Origin: Peristeroidobacter agariperforans
GTDB lineage: Bacteria > Pseudomonadota > Gammaproteobacteria > Steroidobacterales > Steroidobacteraceae
Assembly: GCF_004138335.1 (NCBI RefSeq)
Contig: NZ_RYFW01000001.1
Coordinates: 620,001 to 684,000 of the forward strand
Direction: 5' to 3'
DNA length: 64,000 nucleotides
The first letter of the stretch is position 1; each line of letters opens with the position of its first letter. A program made the position numbers and the translations under genes. Shown here piece after piece: positions 18,083-26,775 of this stretch. The notes below the pieces were generated by a model. The model was not told the origin of the DNA and did not search any database. It worked only from the letters and a program-made list of their open reading frames with translations.

Positions 18083-18424
18083 ATGAGCCCCGCCGCCCAC
18101 GCAACCGTTCTGCGGATCGCCGCGAATCATCCGTCGCTGCCCGGTCATTTTCCGGGTCAGCCGATCGTGCCTGGCGTGGTGCTGCTGGACTGCGTGCTGC
18201 AGGAAGCGGAGCGCTGGCTGCAACGCCCGTTGCGCGTGCTCGCACTGCCCACCGCGAAGTTCACCGCACCGCTGCTGCCCGATCAGTCCGCAGAGCTGCA
18301 ATTGAAACTGGATGCCGACGAACTGCGCTTCACCTTGAGCCGCTACGGCGCGCCCCTCGCGCAGGGATTGTTTCGCATCGCGGCCAACCTCGAGCCTGCG
18401 CACACAGGCAACGGAGCGGCGTGA
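18083..18424 (+). CDS. Hot-dog 3-hydroxyacyl-ACP dehydratase (ApeI-like)
   Basis: 113 residues, a single hot-dog domain. GHFPGQPIVPGVVLLD near residues 21-36 contains the FabA/FabZ-type active His (H22) in HFPG followed by PGV. Length and motif match the ApeI/FabZ-like dehydratases of aryl-polyene clusters. It would remove water from the 3-hydroxyacyl-ACP made by the FabG-like ketoreductase, giving the trans double bond in each cycle; it would pair with the second dehydratase encoded at the end of this operon. Its TGA overlaps the GTG start of the next gene (GTGA). Confidence 0.85.
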   Translation: MSPAAHATVLRIAANHPSLPGHFPGQPIVPGVVLLDCVLQEAERWLQRPLRVLALPTAKFTAPLLPDQSAELQLKLDADELRFTLSRYGAPLAQGLFRIAANLEPAHTGNGAA

Positions 18425-19392
18425 AACAGCAGTGGCTCGAGCGCCCCGAAGCCGGCTCGCTCTTCGGGTACCGATTGATCAGTACGTTCGCACGGCTGTG
18501 CGGGCGGACCGCCGCGCGCCTGGTGCTCTTTCCCATCACCGCCTTCTACGTCGTGAGACGTGGACCGGAGCGGCGCGCTGCGCGTGATTATCTGCAACGT
18601 ATCCTGGGGCGCAAACCGACGCTGGCGGATGTCGTCAGGCAGTTCTACTACTTCGCCTCCGTCGTGCTGGATCGTCTCTTCCTGTTGTCGGAGAGCTTCA
18701 AACGTTTCGATGTCCAAGTTCACGGCCTGGATGACCTGCGCGCGCAATGGGCCAAGAAACAAGGCGTGCTGGTATTCGGCTCCCACCTGGGCAGCTTCGA
18801 CGCCTTGCGTGCGCTGAGCGAGTTCCGCAAGGACGTGAAAGTCCGGGTGGTGCTGGATACGGAACAGAATCCGGAGATCACGCGCTTCCTCGCCGCCTTC
18901 AATCCGGAGCTGGCGCGCTCCATCATCAATGCCCGGCAGGATGGCGCAATCACCGCGCTGGCGATCAAGGAGGCGCTCGATGAAGGCGCGCTGGTCACGT
19001 TGCTGGTCGATCGCGCTCGGCCTGGCAATCAGGTATCGGTTGTGAATTTCCTCGGCGAGCCCGCGGCATTTCCGACCGGGCCGTGGCAACTCGCGGCCGC
19101 GCTCAAGGTACCGGTGGTTCTATGCTTCGGTCTGTACGGCGGCGGCAATCGGTACGACCTGCATTTCGAATCGTTCGCGGACACGGTCCGAGTGGAACGC
19201 AAGGACCGCGAGGCGAGTCTCAATGCCATCATTCAACGGTATGCGGACCGATTGGCCCACTACACCCGCAGCGCGCCGTACAATTGGTTCAACTTCTATG
19301 ATTTCTGGCACCTCAACTCGTCTGCCCCTGATGCTGGCTCTGCTGGGGGCGCTGATAGCGCCGCTGACGGCGGGGAGCGCGGCCCTCAATGA
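18421..19392 (+). CDS. LpxL/HtrB-like acyltransferase
   Basis: 323 residues starting at GTG 18421, inside the stop of the dehydratase gene. The lysophospholipid/lipid A acyltransferase HX4D motif is visible as GSHLGSFDAL (H122, D127). A hydrophobic N-terminal segment (ARLVLFPITAFYVV) anchors it to the inner membrane. In aryl-polyene clusters such enzymes are thought to attach the polyene acyl group to a lipid head. The last 95 bases are overlapped by the start of the LolA-like gene in another frame, unless that gene starts later at 19331. Confidence 0.88.
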   Translation: MKQQWLERPEAGSLFGYRLISTFARLCGRTAARLVLFPITAFYVVRRGPERRAARDYLQRILGRKPTLADVVRQFYYFASVVLDRLFLLSESFKRFDVQVHGLDDLRAQWAKKQGVLVFGSHLGSFDALRALSEFRKDVKVRVVLDTEQNPEITRFLAAFNPELARSIINARQDGAITALAIKEALDEGALVTLLVDRARPGNQVSVVNFLGEPAAFPTGPWQLAAALKVPVVLCFGLYGGGNRYDLHFESFADTVRVERKDREASLNAIIQRYADRLAHYTRSAPYNWFNFYDFWHLNSSAPDAGSAGGADSAADGGERGPQ

Positions 19393-19966
19393 TCAGGAAG
19401 CCGATGCTCTGATCGGCCGGCTGGCCAAGCCTGCGCCGGCCACCATCTCCTTCACCGAGGTGCGCTTCTCGAAGCTGCTGCGCGCGCCGCTGATCGTCTC
19501 CGGCGACCTGGGTTATTCCGGGCCGGAAAGTCTGGATCGGCGTGTCACTGCGCCCTATCGCGAACAAACGTCGATTCGCGGGGAATCCGTGAAGGTGGAG
19601 CGCGAAGGCGACAAGCCGCGCAGCTTCGCTTTGAAACATGCTCCGGAACTGCGCGGATTGTTGTCCGGATTCTCGGCCATGCTCGCCGGTGACCCTGTGG
19701 CACTAAGAAAGGCATTCAATGTCGAGATGGCCGGCAATGACGATGGTTGGACACTCAAGCTGACGCCGACCGACACCAAAGCTCGCCGCCGCCTGCAGCA
19801 GATCGAAGTCAACGGCCGTCACAGCGAGCCGCGCTGCTTTTCGATGACGACGGCCGATGGCGCCTCCAGTGTCTTGCTGCTAGGCGCCGCTTCCGCCGAG
19901 CCGGTAGCGCCCGATGTGACTTTGATCGCCCTGCAGCGCCGCTGCGGCTCCGGCCAGGGCAGCTGA
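19298..19966 (+). CDS. LolA-like outer-membrane carrier protein
   Basis: 222 residues from ATG 19298, or 211 if the in-frame ATG at 19331 is used. A signal peptide (LMLALLGALIAPLTAGSAA) directs it to the periplasm. The mature part has the LolA/LolB-like open beta-barrel pattern (ISFTEVRFSKLLRAPLIVSGDLGY, YREQTSIRGESVKVERE). Members of COG2834 in aryl-polyene clusters are proposed to ferry the lipid-linked pigment across the periplasm. It overlaps the acyltransferase gene out of frame by up to 95 bases and ends 22 bp before the MMPL exporter, its likely partner. Confidence 0.82.
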   Translation: MISGTSTRLPLMLALLGALIAPLTAGSAALNDQEADALIGRLAKPAPATISFTEVRFSKLLRAPLIVSGDLGYSGPESLDRRVTAPYREQTSIRGESVKVEREGDKPRSFALKHAPELRGLLSGFSAMLAGDPVALRKAFNVEMAGNDDGWTLKLTPTDTKARRRLQQIEVNGRHSEPRCFSMTTADGASSVLLLGAASAEPVAPDVTLIALQRRCGSGQGS

Positions 19967-19988
19967 GCCTGGCGCTGCTCGCTCCCTC

Positions 19989-22337
19989 ATGAAGCTCACC
20001 CGCTCGGCATTACTGCTGCTGTTCCTCTGGCTCGTGCTGCTCGCGGGCCTGACGTGGTTCGTGCAACGGCAGCTGCAAGTCGGCACCGATCTGCGTTTAT
20101 TTCTTCCCAGCCCGACCACGCCCGAGCAGCGCTTGCTGCTGGAAGAAATCGGCGAGGGGCCGGCATCGCGCGTAATGGTGATATCTCTGGAGGGCGTGGC
20201 GCCGGAACAGCTCGCCGACGCATCGCGCACGCTCGTCGAGAATCTGCAGTCGAGCCCGAATTTCCGTCTCGTCACCAACGGCGACATTTCGCTCGACAGC
20301 GTCCCCGATGAGCTGCTGGCCTATCGTTATCTGCTCTCGCCCACCCTGGACGAGCGGCCGCTCGACCAGAAGTATCTGCACTCGCAGTTGCAAGAGCGCG
20401 CGCGTGATCTGGCGTCACCGGCTGGAGCTTTCCTCGAACCGTGGCTGCCGCGCGATCCGACGCTCGAACTGCTGAAGGTGTTGCAGCGTTGGCAGCCGAT
20501 GCAGGAGCCGAACCGACTGTTCGATGTTTGGTTCGATCGCGAAGGCAAACGCGCCCTGCTGCTCGCACAGACACGCGCCGCTGCCTTCGATCCGGATCAA
20601 CAGCGCCTGGCCGTCGAGCAACTGAACGCCGAAGCAGAACGACTGAGGCGCGACGAGGGTGTGACGCTGACCTTCAGCGGCGCCGGCAAGTTCTCGGTGA
20701 TGATGGAAGAGCGAACGCGCGGCGAAGCGACGGCGCTCGGTACCGCCGCGACCGTCGGCATGATCATCCTGCTGCTGGTCGCCTATCGACGGATCGGCAG
20801 CGTCGTGTTGAGCGCTTTGCCGCTAGCCAGCGCCGGATTGGCGGGACTGGCAGCCGTCAGCGCGCTGTTCGGGACGGTTCACGGGATCACGCTGGCTTTT
20901 GGCTTCACGTTGATCGGCGTCGCGCAGGATTACCCGATTCATTTGCTGAGCCACCGGCACGCGACGCGATCGCCGGTCGAAGCCGCTCGCGAACTGTGGC
21001 CGACACTCGCGACCGGCGTGGCAAGCACCTGCATCGCGTATGTCACATTCCTGTTCTCCGGTGTCATCGGACTGGCGCAGCTCGCGTGCTTCACGGTCGC
21101 CGGTCTCGCGGTCGCCGGTTTGACGACCCGGTTTGCGCTGCCGGTGCTGATGGATCCCGAGGGTCGCGACTTCGGCGACTCTGCCTGGCTCGGTAAGGTT
21201 TGGCAGGGCATGCAACGCCTGCCGCGCCCCCGCTGGGCGGGCGTGGTCGCCATCGCTCTCTCCGTCGCCGCGATGGTGTTCGCGCCTCAACCCATGTGGG
21301 AAAGCGACCTGAGCAAGCTCACGCCGGTGCCGAAGGAGCTGTTGATCCAGGATCAGGAGCTGCGTTCGGAACTGGGCACACCCGACGTTCGCTATCTGCT
21401 GGTCATCACCGCCGCCGACACCGAATACGCGTTGCAGAAGCTCGAAGCGCTGGACGCGCCGCTGCAGAAGCTGGTTGCGGACGGTGCGATCAGTGGCTAT
21501 GACCACGCCGCACGATACGTGCCGACGGCTGAAAAACAGCGGCAGCGACAGGCTCGTTTGCCCGAGCCCGCAACGTTGCGAGCTGATGTCGATGCAGCCG
21601 TCAAAGACACGCCGTTCCGCCCCGATGTGTTCGAGCCTTTCTTCGCAGACGTGGAGAAGGCGCGTCGCCTGCGATTGCTGACGGTCGATCAACTGCGCGA
21701 TTCGCCGCTGGGGGTGAGCGTGGAAATGTTATTGACCCGGCACGGCGATGAAGACGATAAAGCCGCTGCTCGCACGACCGCGCTCGTCACGTTCAGCGGC
21801 GTCCAAGACGTCGCCGCTCTGGAGCGCTTCGCCGCGGGTTCCGGCGTGACCTTGTTGGACACGAAGAACGCGTCGGAAACGCTAGTAACTCACCAGCGCA
21901 TCAAGATTCTATGGAGCCTGGCGGTGGCCGCCGTGCTGCTCGCCGGCGTCGTCATGTTCGCGTTGCGCCGGGCGTCGCGTGTTTATCGCGTGCTCGCGCC
22001 AATGGCGCTGACGACGCTGCTCATCATCGGCATCTTGCAGGCCGCCGGCGTATCGATGACCTTGTTTCATCTGATCGCGCTGATCCTCGCCGCCGGTCTC
22101 GGTCTGGACTACGCACTGTTCTTTGAACATGCAGCCGACGATCCGATGGAACAGCGACGCACCCTGCACGCATTGCTCGTATGCTCGGCTTCGACGCTGA
22201 TGGTGTTTTCGTTACTCGCCTTGTCGTCGCTGCCGGTGCTCCGCGCCCTGGGCTTGACGGTCTCGATCGGCGTTGTTTCTAATTTTGTGCTCGCGTTACT
22301 CCTGACCCGACCAACACCCCCTGCTCATGGCACGTGA
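19989..22337 (+). CDS. MMPL/RND-type lipid exporter of pigment cluster
   Basis: 782 residues with the tandem layout of MMPL exporters: one TM helix (LLLLFLWLVLLAGLTWFV), a periplasmic domain, a five-helix bundle (GTAATVGMIILLLVAYRRIGS onward, with FGFTLIGVAQDYPIHLL), then TM7 (GVVAIALSVAAMVFAPQ), a second periplasmic domain, and a last bundle (LILAAGLGLDYALFFEH). The two matching 'GLGLDYALF' and 'GVAQDYPIH' helices carry the Asp-Tyr proton-relay pairs. It probably moves the lipid-linked aryl polyene out of the inner membrane with LolA-like help. Overlaps the following dehydratase gene by 11 bases. Confidence 0.9.
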   Translation: MKLTRSALLLLFLWLVLLAGLTWFVQRQLQVGTDLRLFLPSPTTPEQRLLLEEIGEGPASRVMVISLEGVAPEQLADASRTLVENLQSSPNFRLVTNGDISLDSVPDELLAYRYLLSPTLDERPLDQKYLHSQLQERARDLASPAGAFLEPWLPRDPTLELLKVLQRWQPMQEPNRLFDVWFDREGKRALLLAQTRAAAFDPDQQRLAVEQLNAEAERLRRDEGVTLTFSGAGKFSVMMEERTRGEATALGTAATVGMIILLLVAYRRIGSVVLSALPLASAGLAGLAAVSALFGTVHGITLAFGFTLIGVAQDYPIHLLSHRHATRSPVEAARELWPTLATGVASTCIAYVTFLFSGVIGLAQLACFTVAGLAVAGLTTRFALPVLMDPEGRDFGDSAWLGKVWQGMQRLPRPRWAGVVAIALSVAAMVFAPQPMWESDLSKLTPVPKELLIQDQELRSELGTPDVRYLLVITAADTEYALQKLEALDAPLQKLVADGAISGYDHAARYVPTAEKQRQRQARLPEPATLRADVDAAVKDTPFRPDVFEPFFADVEKARRLRLLTVDQLRDSPLGVSVEMLLTRHGDEDDKAAARTTALVTFSGVQDVAALERFAAGSGVTLLDTKNASETLVTHQRIKILWSLAVAAVLLAGVVMFALRRASRVYRVLAPMALTTLLIIGILQAAGVSMTLFHLIALILAAGLGLDYALFFEHAADDPMEQRRTLHALLVCSASTLMVFSLLALSSLPVLRALGLTVSIGVVSNFVLALLLTRPTPPAHGT

Positions 22338-22752
22338 AGACATCGCAGCGCTGATTCCGCATCAAGGCGGCATGTGCCTTTGGGAGCACATCGTCGAATG
22401 GGATGACACGCGCATCGTTCTCGAAACGAACAGCCATCGTGCCCTCGACAATCCATTGCGCGCGAACGACAGGCTACGTGCGGTTCATCTGTGCGAATAC
22501 GGGGCGCAGGCAATGGCAGTTCACGGCGCACTGAGAGCCGCACCCCGGCAGGCGCGCCCCGGCATGCTGGTCTCACTGCGCTCGGTAACGTTTGCTCGGG
22601 ACTATATCGACGATCTGACGGGTCCACTGCGCGTGGCAGCGACATGCCTGCAGTCTGCTGAAACCAGTCAGCAGTACAGTTTCACGATCACGCACAACGG
22701 CGAAGTGGCGGCGGAAGGTCGCGCCGCCGTGCTGCTCAAGCTGCCTTCGTAA
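22327..22752 (+). CDS. Hot-dog 3-hydroxyacyl-ACP dehydratase (ApeP-like)
   Basis: 141 residues. The N-terminal LIPHQGGMCLWEHIVEWD is the hallmark of ApeP/XanE-type dehydratases of aryl-polyene clusters, with candidate active His12. A central helix (HLCEYGAQAMAVHGALRA) and the strand LVSLRSVTFARDYIDDL complete the hot-dog fold. It should act with the ApeI-like enzyme on 3-hydroxyacyl-ACPs. It is the last gene of the plus-strand operon, and its 3' end overlaps the convergent flavoenzyme gene by 17 bases. Confidence 0.86.
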   Translation: MAREDIAALIPHQGGMCLWEHIVEWDDTRIVLETNSHRALDNPLRANDRLRAVHLCEYGAQAMAVHGALRAAPRQARPGMLVSLRSVTFARDYIDDLTGPLRVAATCLQSAETSQQYSFTITHNGEVAAEGRAAVLLKLPS

Positions 22753-24355
22753 AGAGCAGCGATTCCGACATCGTCGGCGGTACAGCACTGAGCAGCTTGC
22801 GGACTTCGGAGGCATCCAGTGACGGCTGCTCGCCGCAGGCGCGCTCGATGATTTCCGCCGCGAGCGAATTCAACAACGCGGTGTACTCGATGACCCGAGC
22901 GCGGAACGCTTCTTCGTCGAGCTGATCGCGCAGACCCCGGTTCAACTCCGCGAACCAGGGCAGCGCAGCCTGATCCAGCAGCACTGCGTCATTGCGACGA
23001 GCGCTGACTTTCGACCATTCGCGCATGAAATTCTGCACGGCCACGTTCAGGGCGCGTGAATGATTCAAGTGATCCGACAGCCGGCTCAAGTTGGCGAGGT
23101 CGGTGAGCCGACGCTGGAAGAACAGCTGACACAGCACGCCCCAGTAGTAGGTGTAGTCCCAGATCACCTTGACCGGCATGACTTCGGGATCGCCGAACAT
23201 GGCGTACTGATTCGTGTACAGCGCCAGCGTGCTCTCGTAGAACGAGAAGTAGATCTGCTGATACACGTGTGCGCGGCCATTGATCAGCTCGCCTTGCAGA
23301 TCGCGCGCGATCAGGTCGGCGATGTAGCAGTTGCTGATGCCGATGAAATCGCTGCCAGGCGAGTAGAACGGATCGAGGAACACGCCCGCCTCGCCGGTCA
23401 GCGCCCAACGATCGCCCGAGAACACTTGCTTGCAGCCATAGGAGAAATTGCGCAGGAAACAGAAATCCTGCAGCAGGTGCTGCTTGCCTTCCAGCTCACG
23501 CGCCAAGCGCGGCTGGTGCACACGGAACCATTCGAGCGCCTTCTCGAAGGTATTCATGGTTTCGAGCGGATGAGTGACGGCGTCGCAGACGATGCCGACC
23601 GAATGCGAGCCGGAGGACAGCGGAATCAACCATGCCCAGTAGCCTTCGCCGCACAGATGATTGGTGGACAGCCAGCGGTACGGCGGATCGCAGCGATTCA
23701 GCCACGTGGCGTCCGACGACCACTCGTCCACATCGATCTTCGCGCCGATCCGGAACCAGACCGCGTTGGCGTTGTGAGCATTGTCCTGCTGCAGCCCGAG
23801 CTTGCGCTTGATCAGGCCGGCGCGACCCGACGCATCGATCAGCCAGCGCGATCGAAGCTCGTGCTGCCGGCCCTCGACTTCGTATCGCACCCAATGTTCG
23901 GCGCCCTGAGTGCCCACATCGAAACTGCGCACGACTGCGCCGTCGATGAACTCGACGCCCAGCTCGCGCACGTGCTCACCCAGGAAGTTTTCGAACACGC
24001 CGCGATCGAGCTGGTAAGTCGGCGTCGAGAGATAGCGGCTCGCTCCCAACTCGGTGACGCCATCCAGGTCTTCACGCCCTTCGGAAAAGAAAAAGCGGAA
24101 ACCAAATTTCTTCAGCTGCTGGCTGTTCAGGTGCTCTTTGAGGCCGAGCACGGTGTCGAAGTAGTGGGCGCCGATTTCCACGGACGATTCGCCCACCTTG
24201 TGCGCGGCCGGCGGCACCGGATGGCGACGACGCTCGACGATCCGAATCGACAGCGAAGGAAACTGCCGGCGCAATTGAATGGCGAGCGTCAGCCCTGCCA
24301 GGCCGCCGCCCAGGATGGCCACATCCACCTTGGCGACTTCACTCGGTGCACTCAT
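22736..24355 (-). CDS. Flavin-dependent halogenase-like oxidoreductase 1
   Basis: 539 residues. The FAD-binding Rossmann motif ILGGGLAGLTLAIQL is at 14-28. KVGESSVE and LKKFGFRFF (K83) follow; the latter lines up with the K-x-G-x-[RK]-F lysine segment of tryptophan halogenases. YWAWLIP (W240, W242, P245) matches the WxWxIP fingerprint that separates flavin halogenases from monooxygenases. GEAGVFLDPFYSPGSDF is the second FAD contact. Similar genes lie in xanthomonadin clusters, where pigments are brominated. It may halogenate the aryl head while on carrier protein; alternatively it is a non-halogenating desaturase or hydroxylase. Last gene of the ACP-KS-KS'-flavoenzyme unit. It would need a separate flavin reductase, which I do not see nearby. 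Confidence 0.82.
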   Translation of the reverse strand: MSAPSEVAKVDVAILGGGLAGLTLAIQLRRQFPSLSIRIVERRRHPVPPAAHKVGESSVEIGAHYFDTVLGLKEHLNSQQLKKFGFRFFFSEGREDLDGVTELGASRYLSTPTYQLDRGVFENFLGEHVRELGVEFIDGAVVRSFDVGTQGAEHWVRYEVEGRQHELRSRWLIDASGRAGLIKRKLGLQQDNAHNANAVWFRIGAKIDVDEWSSDATWLNRCDPPYRWLSTNHLCGEGYWAWLIPLSSGSHSVGIVCDAVTHPLETMNTFEKALEWFRVHQPRLARELEGKQHLLQDFCFLRNFSYGCKQVFSGDRWALTGEAGVFLDPFYSPGSDFIGISNCYIADLIARDLQGELINGRAHVYQQIYFSFYESTLALYTNQYAMFGDPEVMPVKVIWDYTYYWGVLCQLFFQRRLTDLANLSRLSDHLNHSRALNVAVQNFMREWSKVSARRNDAVLLDQAALPWFAELNRGLRDQLDEEAFRARVIEYTALLNSLAAEIIERACGEQPSLDASEVRKLLSAVPPTMSESLLFTKAA

Positions 24356-24362
24356 TGGGGGC

Positions 24363-25157
24363 CTAGTTCACTTGAACGTTCAGGGCGGTCTGCCGACTCA
24401 GCGCCAGACTCAGCGTGCGAGGATTCGAGCTCGCCAGTATCTCGAAGAACGGCAGACACGGCGCCAAGGCATTGTCGGCAACCAGCGGAGCCGCAGCGGA
24501 TCGCGCTTCGGTTGGCTGACACTCGGCGACCGATTCGGTCGTGAGAATCAAACCACGTTGCTGCTCCGATTTGCTCACCGGCGTCAGCACCAAAGCCGCG
24601 CCCAACAACCCACGACTCGGCGCCATGCTCGCAAGGGCGCCTTTCGATTCGATGTCGAACGCGACGTACAAGACAGGCCGCTGCTCGCAAATGGCTTGTG
24701 TTGCCGCTTCGAGCAGACCTGCACCGAACGTGTATTCGTAAGCGCTGATCGCTGTGTACGGCGCGAGGCTGCCCGTGCCGATGCTCCAATAACCCGCGGC
24801 CGCGTTGTGAACGGAATTGTGAAACTTGATCGGCGAAATCAACGTAGGCGTGGTTGCCAGCGTCGAGCACATGTAGTCGCTGATCGCCAGATCGCCGTGC
24901 GTCGATGCAAACACCGACGGCAAATCCGACGGCTTACGACCCGCGGCTTCGCACGCACGAGCCGCAACTTCGAGCGCGACGGCAACGGTATCGGGAGCAC
25001 GCCGGCGCTCTGTCGGTGCGAGCAACGTCGGCGACGGTCGAGCGCTCGGCGCTTCCGGTGCTGCCTGTTCGCCAAGAATCACGGCGCGTGCGATGTCCCA
25101 GCCCGGCAGACGCGAGGCCCAGAACGAAACGCCTTCGATCGCGACCCGCAGCGTCAT
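24363..25157 (-). CDS. Ketosynthase-like partner without catalytic Cys
   Basis: 264 residues from ATG at 25157, whose ATGA overlaps the stop of the upstream ketosynthase. It is a thiolase-fold N-terminal half only (Ketoacyl-synt_2 type): FASTHGDLAISDYMCSTLA and SPIKFHNSVHNAAAGYWSIG are typical. At the position of the nucleophilic Cys it reads YTAISAYEYTFGAGLLEA, so the Cys is replaced. Such proteins in aryl-polyene clusters act as a chain-length-factor-like partner of the true ketosynthase. It has no C-terminal thiolase half with the His pair. Tight spacing (7 bp) to the following flavoenzyme gene. Confidence 0.86.
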   Translation of the reverse strand: MTLRVAIEGVSFWASRLPGWDIARAVILGEQAAPEAPSARPSPTLLAPTERRRAPDTVAVALEVAARACEAAGRKPSDLPSVFASTHGDLAISDYMCSTLATTPTLISPIKFHNSVHNAAAGYWSIGTGSLAPYTAISAYEYTFGAGLLEAATQAICEQRPVLYVAFDIESKGALASMAPSRGLLGAALVLTPVSKSEQQRGLILTTESVAECQPTEARSAAAPLVADNALAPCLPFFEILASSNPRTLSLALSRQTALNVQVN

Positions 25158-26338
25158 CGATCTCTCCCGAACACCAGCACGCAATTACTGCCGCCGAAGC
25201 CGAACGAGAAGCTCAACGCGTGGCGCGCCTTACGCTCCACGTTATCGCGCTGGATTTGCGGACCGCAGGCGAGATCCGGCACCCGCAAATTCAACGTGCC
25301 CGGCAACAGCTGATGTTCGAGCGCGATCAAACTGATGGCCGCTTCGACGATGCCCGCCGCGCCGAGCGTGTGCCCGGTCCAACCTTTGGTGGAGCTGGCG
25401 CACGTAGCCGTGGGAAACAGATCGGCGACGATTTTCGCTTCCACCTCATCGTTCTTCTGGCTCGCGGTGCCGTGCAGATTGATGTAATCGATGTCCTCGG
25501 GCCGCAAGTCCGCGCGCCTGAGCGCATCGTTCAGTGCGAGCCGCGCGCCGACGCCTTCGGGATGCGGCGTCGACATGTGATGAGCATCATTGGATTCGCC
25601 ATAGCCCAGCAGCCACGCGCCGCCCGGCGCCTGCTTTTCCAACAGCGCAAAGCCCGCGGCTTCGCCGAGATTGATGCCCCGACGCTCCACATCGAACGGC
25701 CGGCATTGCTCGGACGATACCAACTCGAGCGAATTGAATCCGAACAAGACGCTGCCGCACAGTGAGTCGACACCGCCGACGATGGCGGCGTCAGCCAGGC
25801 CGGTGCGAATCAAACGTTCCGCCTGCGCGAATACTTTCGCGCTGGAAGAGCACGCCGTCGCAACCGTCACGCTCATGCCCGTGAGGCCCAGCGCGTGCTG
25901 CACGAAGTCGCCCAGCGAATGGGGCGTGTGAATGATGGGGCGACGCAGATCGGCGGGATAACGGCCATCTGGATCGAGCCGCGTATACGCTTCCTCGCTG
26001 GCGCCGATGCTCGATGTCGACGTGCCCATGACGACAGCCACTCGGTCGGCGCCATACCGGTCGCGAGCTTCGCGGGCCGCTTCGATGAAGCCATCGGTAG
26101 CCAGGCCACGCCATGCGAGCCGGTTGTTACGACAATCCCAGTTGGCGAATTCCGCCGGCAACGGCTGCTCTTCGAGCCCCGGCACCCGCCCGATCCAGGT
26201 GTCGATGGGCGACGGACCGAAATCGTTCTTGCTCAGGCCGGAACGCCGCTCGCGCAGTGCTGCCAGCGTCGCCGCGGTTCCGTCCCCGACCGCGGAACAG
26301 AGCGTGTATGCAGTGATTCTCAGGGACCGGGATTGCAT
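25154..26338 (-). CDS. Beta-ketoacyl-ACP synthase 1 of pigment cluster
   Basis: 394 residues with the complete Cys-His-His triad: VATACSSSAKVF (C163), NLHGTASQKNDEVE and KGWTGHTLGAAG. The C-terminal SFGFGGSNCVLVFG is standard for FabF-type condensing enzymes. It should extend the aryl starter by decarboxylative condensation with malonyl-ACP, most likely as heterodimer with the Cys-less partner encoded immediately downstream. Starts 13 bp after the ACP gene. Its MQSRSLRITAYTLCSAVGDG N-terminus resembles cluster-specific ketosynthases more than housekeeping FabF. Confidence 0.93.
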   Translation of the reverse strand: MQSRSLRITAYTLCSAVGDGTAATLAALRERRSGLSKNDFGPSPIDTWIGRVPGLEEQPLPAEFANWDCRNNRLAWRGLATDGFIEAAREARDRYGADRVAVVMGTSTSSIGASEEAYTRLDPDGRYPADLRRPIIHTPHSLGDFVQHALGLTGMSVTVATACSSSAKVFAQAERLIRTGLADAAIVGGVDSLCGSVLFGFNSLELVSSEQCRPFDVERRGINLGEAAGFALLEKQAPGGAWLLGYGESNDAHHMSTPHPEGVGARLALNDALRRADLRPEDIDYINLHGTASQKNDEVEAKIVADLFPTATCASSTKGWTGHTLGAAGIVEAAISLIALEHQLLPGTLNLRVPDLACGPQIQRDNVERKARHALSFSFGFGGSNCVLVFGRDR

Positions 26339-26351
26339 CTGTCCGCGCGCG

Positions 26352-26627
26352 TCAGGCGGTCACGCGATTGGTAGCGATGTGGGCCGCCAGCGAGCGCAGT
26401 GAGCTGAAAATACGCACATTGTTTTCATCGTCCGAGCGCAGCTGGAAGCCATAGCGCTTGGAGATCTCCAGCGCCAGTTCGAGCGCGTCGATGGAATCCA
26501 GGCCGAGCCCGGTCTTGAACAGCGGCGCCTCCGGATCGATGTCCGCGGGCGTTACGCCTTCCAGGTTGAGCGCAGTGACGATGAGTTCGGCGAGCTCGCG
26601 CTCACCGGCTGATTGGGTTGCTGACAT
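26352..26627 (-). CDS. Acyl carrier protein 1 (4'-phosphopantetheine site S45)
   Basis: 91 residues from ATG at 26627; longer in-frame starts exist upstream but are not ACP-like. The attachment motif is GLGLDSIDALELAL with Ser45. The preceding acidic helix (ELIVTALNLEGVTPADIDP) and the following ISKRYGFQL are typical of ACPs. First gene of a minus-strand unit with the ketosynthase pair; it diverges from the chorismatase gene across 148 bp. Together with the second ACP (33554-33802) it gives the two-ACP organisation known from aryl-polyene clusters. Confidence 0.93.
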   Translation of the reverse strand: MSATQSAGERELAELIVTALNLEGVTPADIDPEAPLFKTGLGLDSIDALELALEISKRYGFQLRSDDENNVRIFSSLRSLAAHIATNRVTA

Positions 26628-26775
26628 GAACGAAACAGGCCCTGTACAAAAGGCTGATTTGAGACGCTGGAGCGGCGAACCGCAGGGCGCGAAGTGTATC
26701 ATCCGGCCCGCGCGCGCTTCGAACGTCGCGCACGTTTTCCCAACCCCAAACCCAACCACTGATTTTGACGACGTG

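Noticed and set aside
22736-24355. Free tryptophan halogenase assignment for flavoenzyme 1
   Set aside because: Although the fingerprint lysine is present, its cluster context and lack of a tryptophan-using pathway make a carrier-bound aryl substrate more likely.
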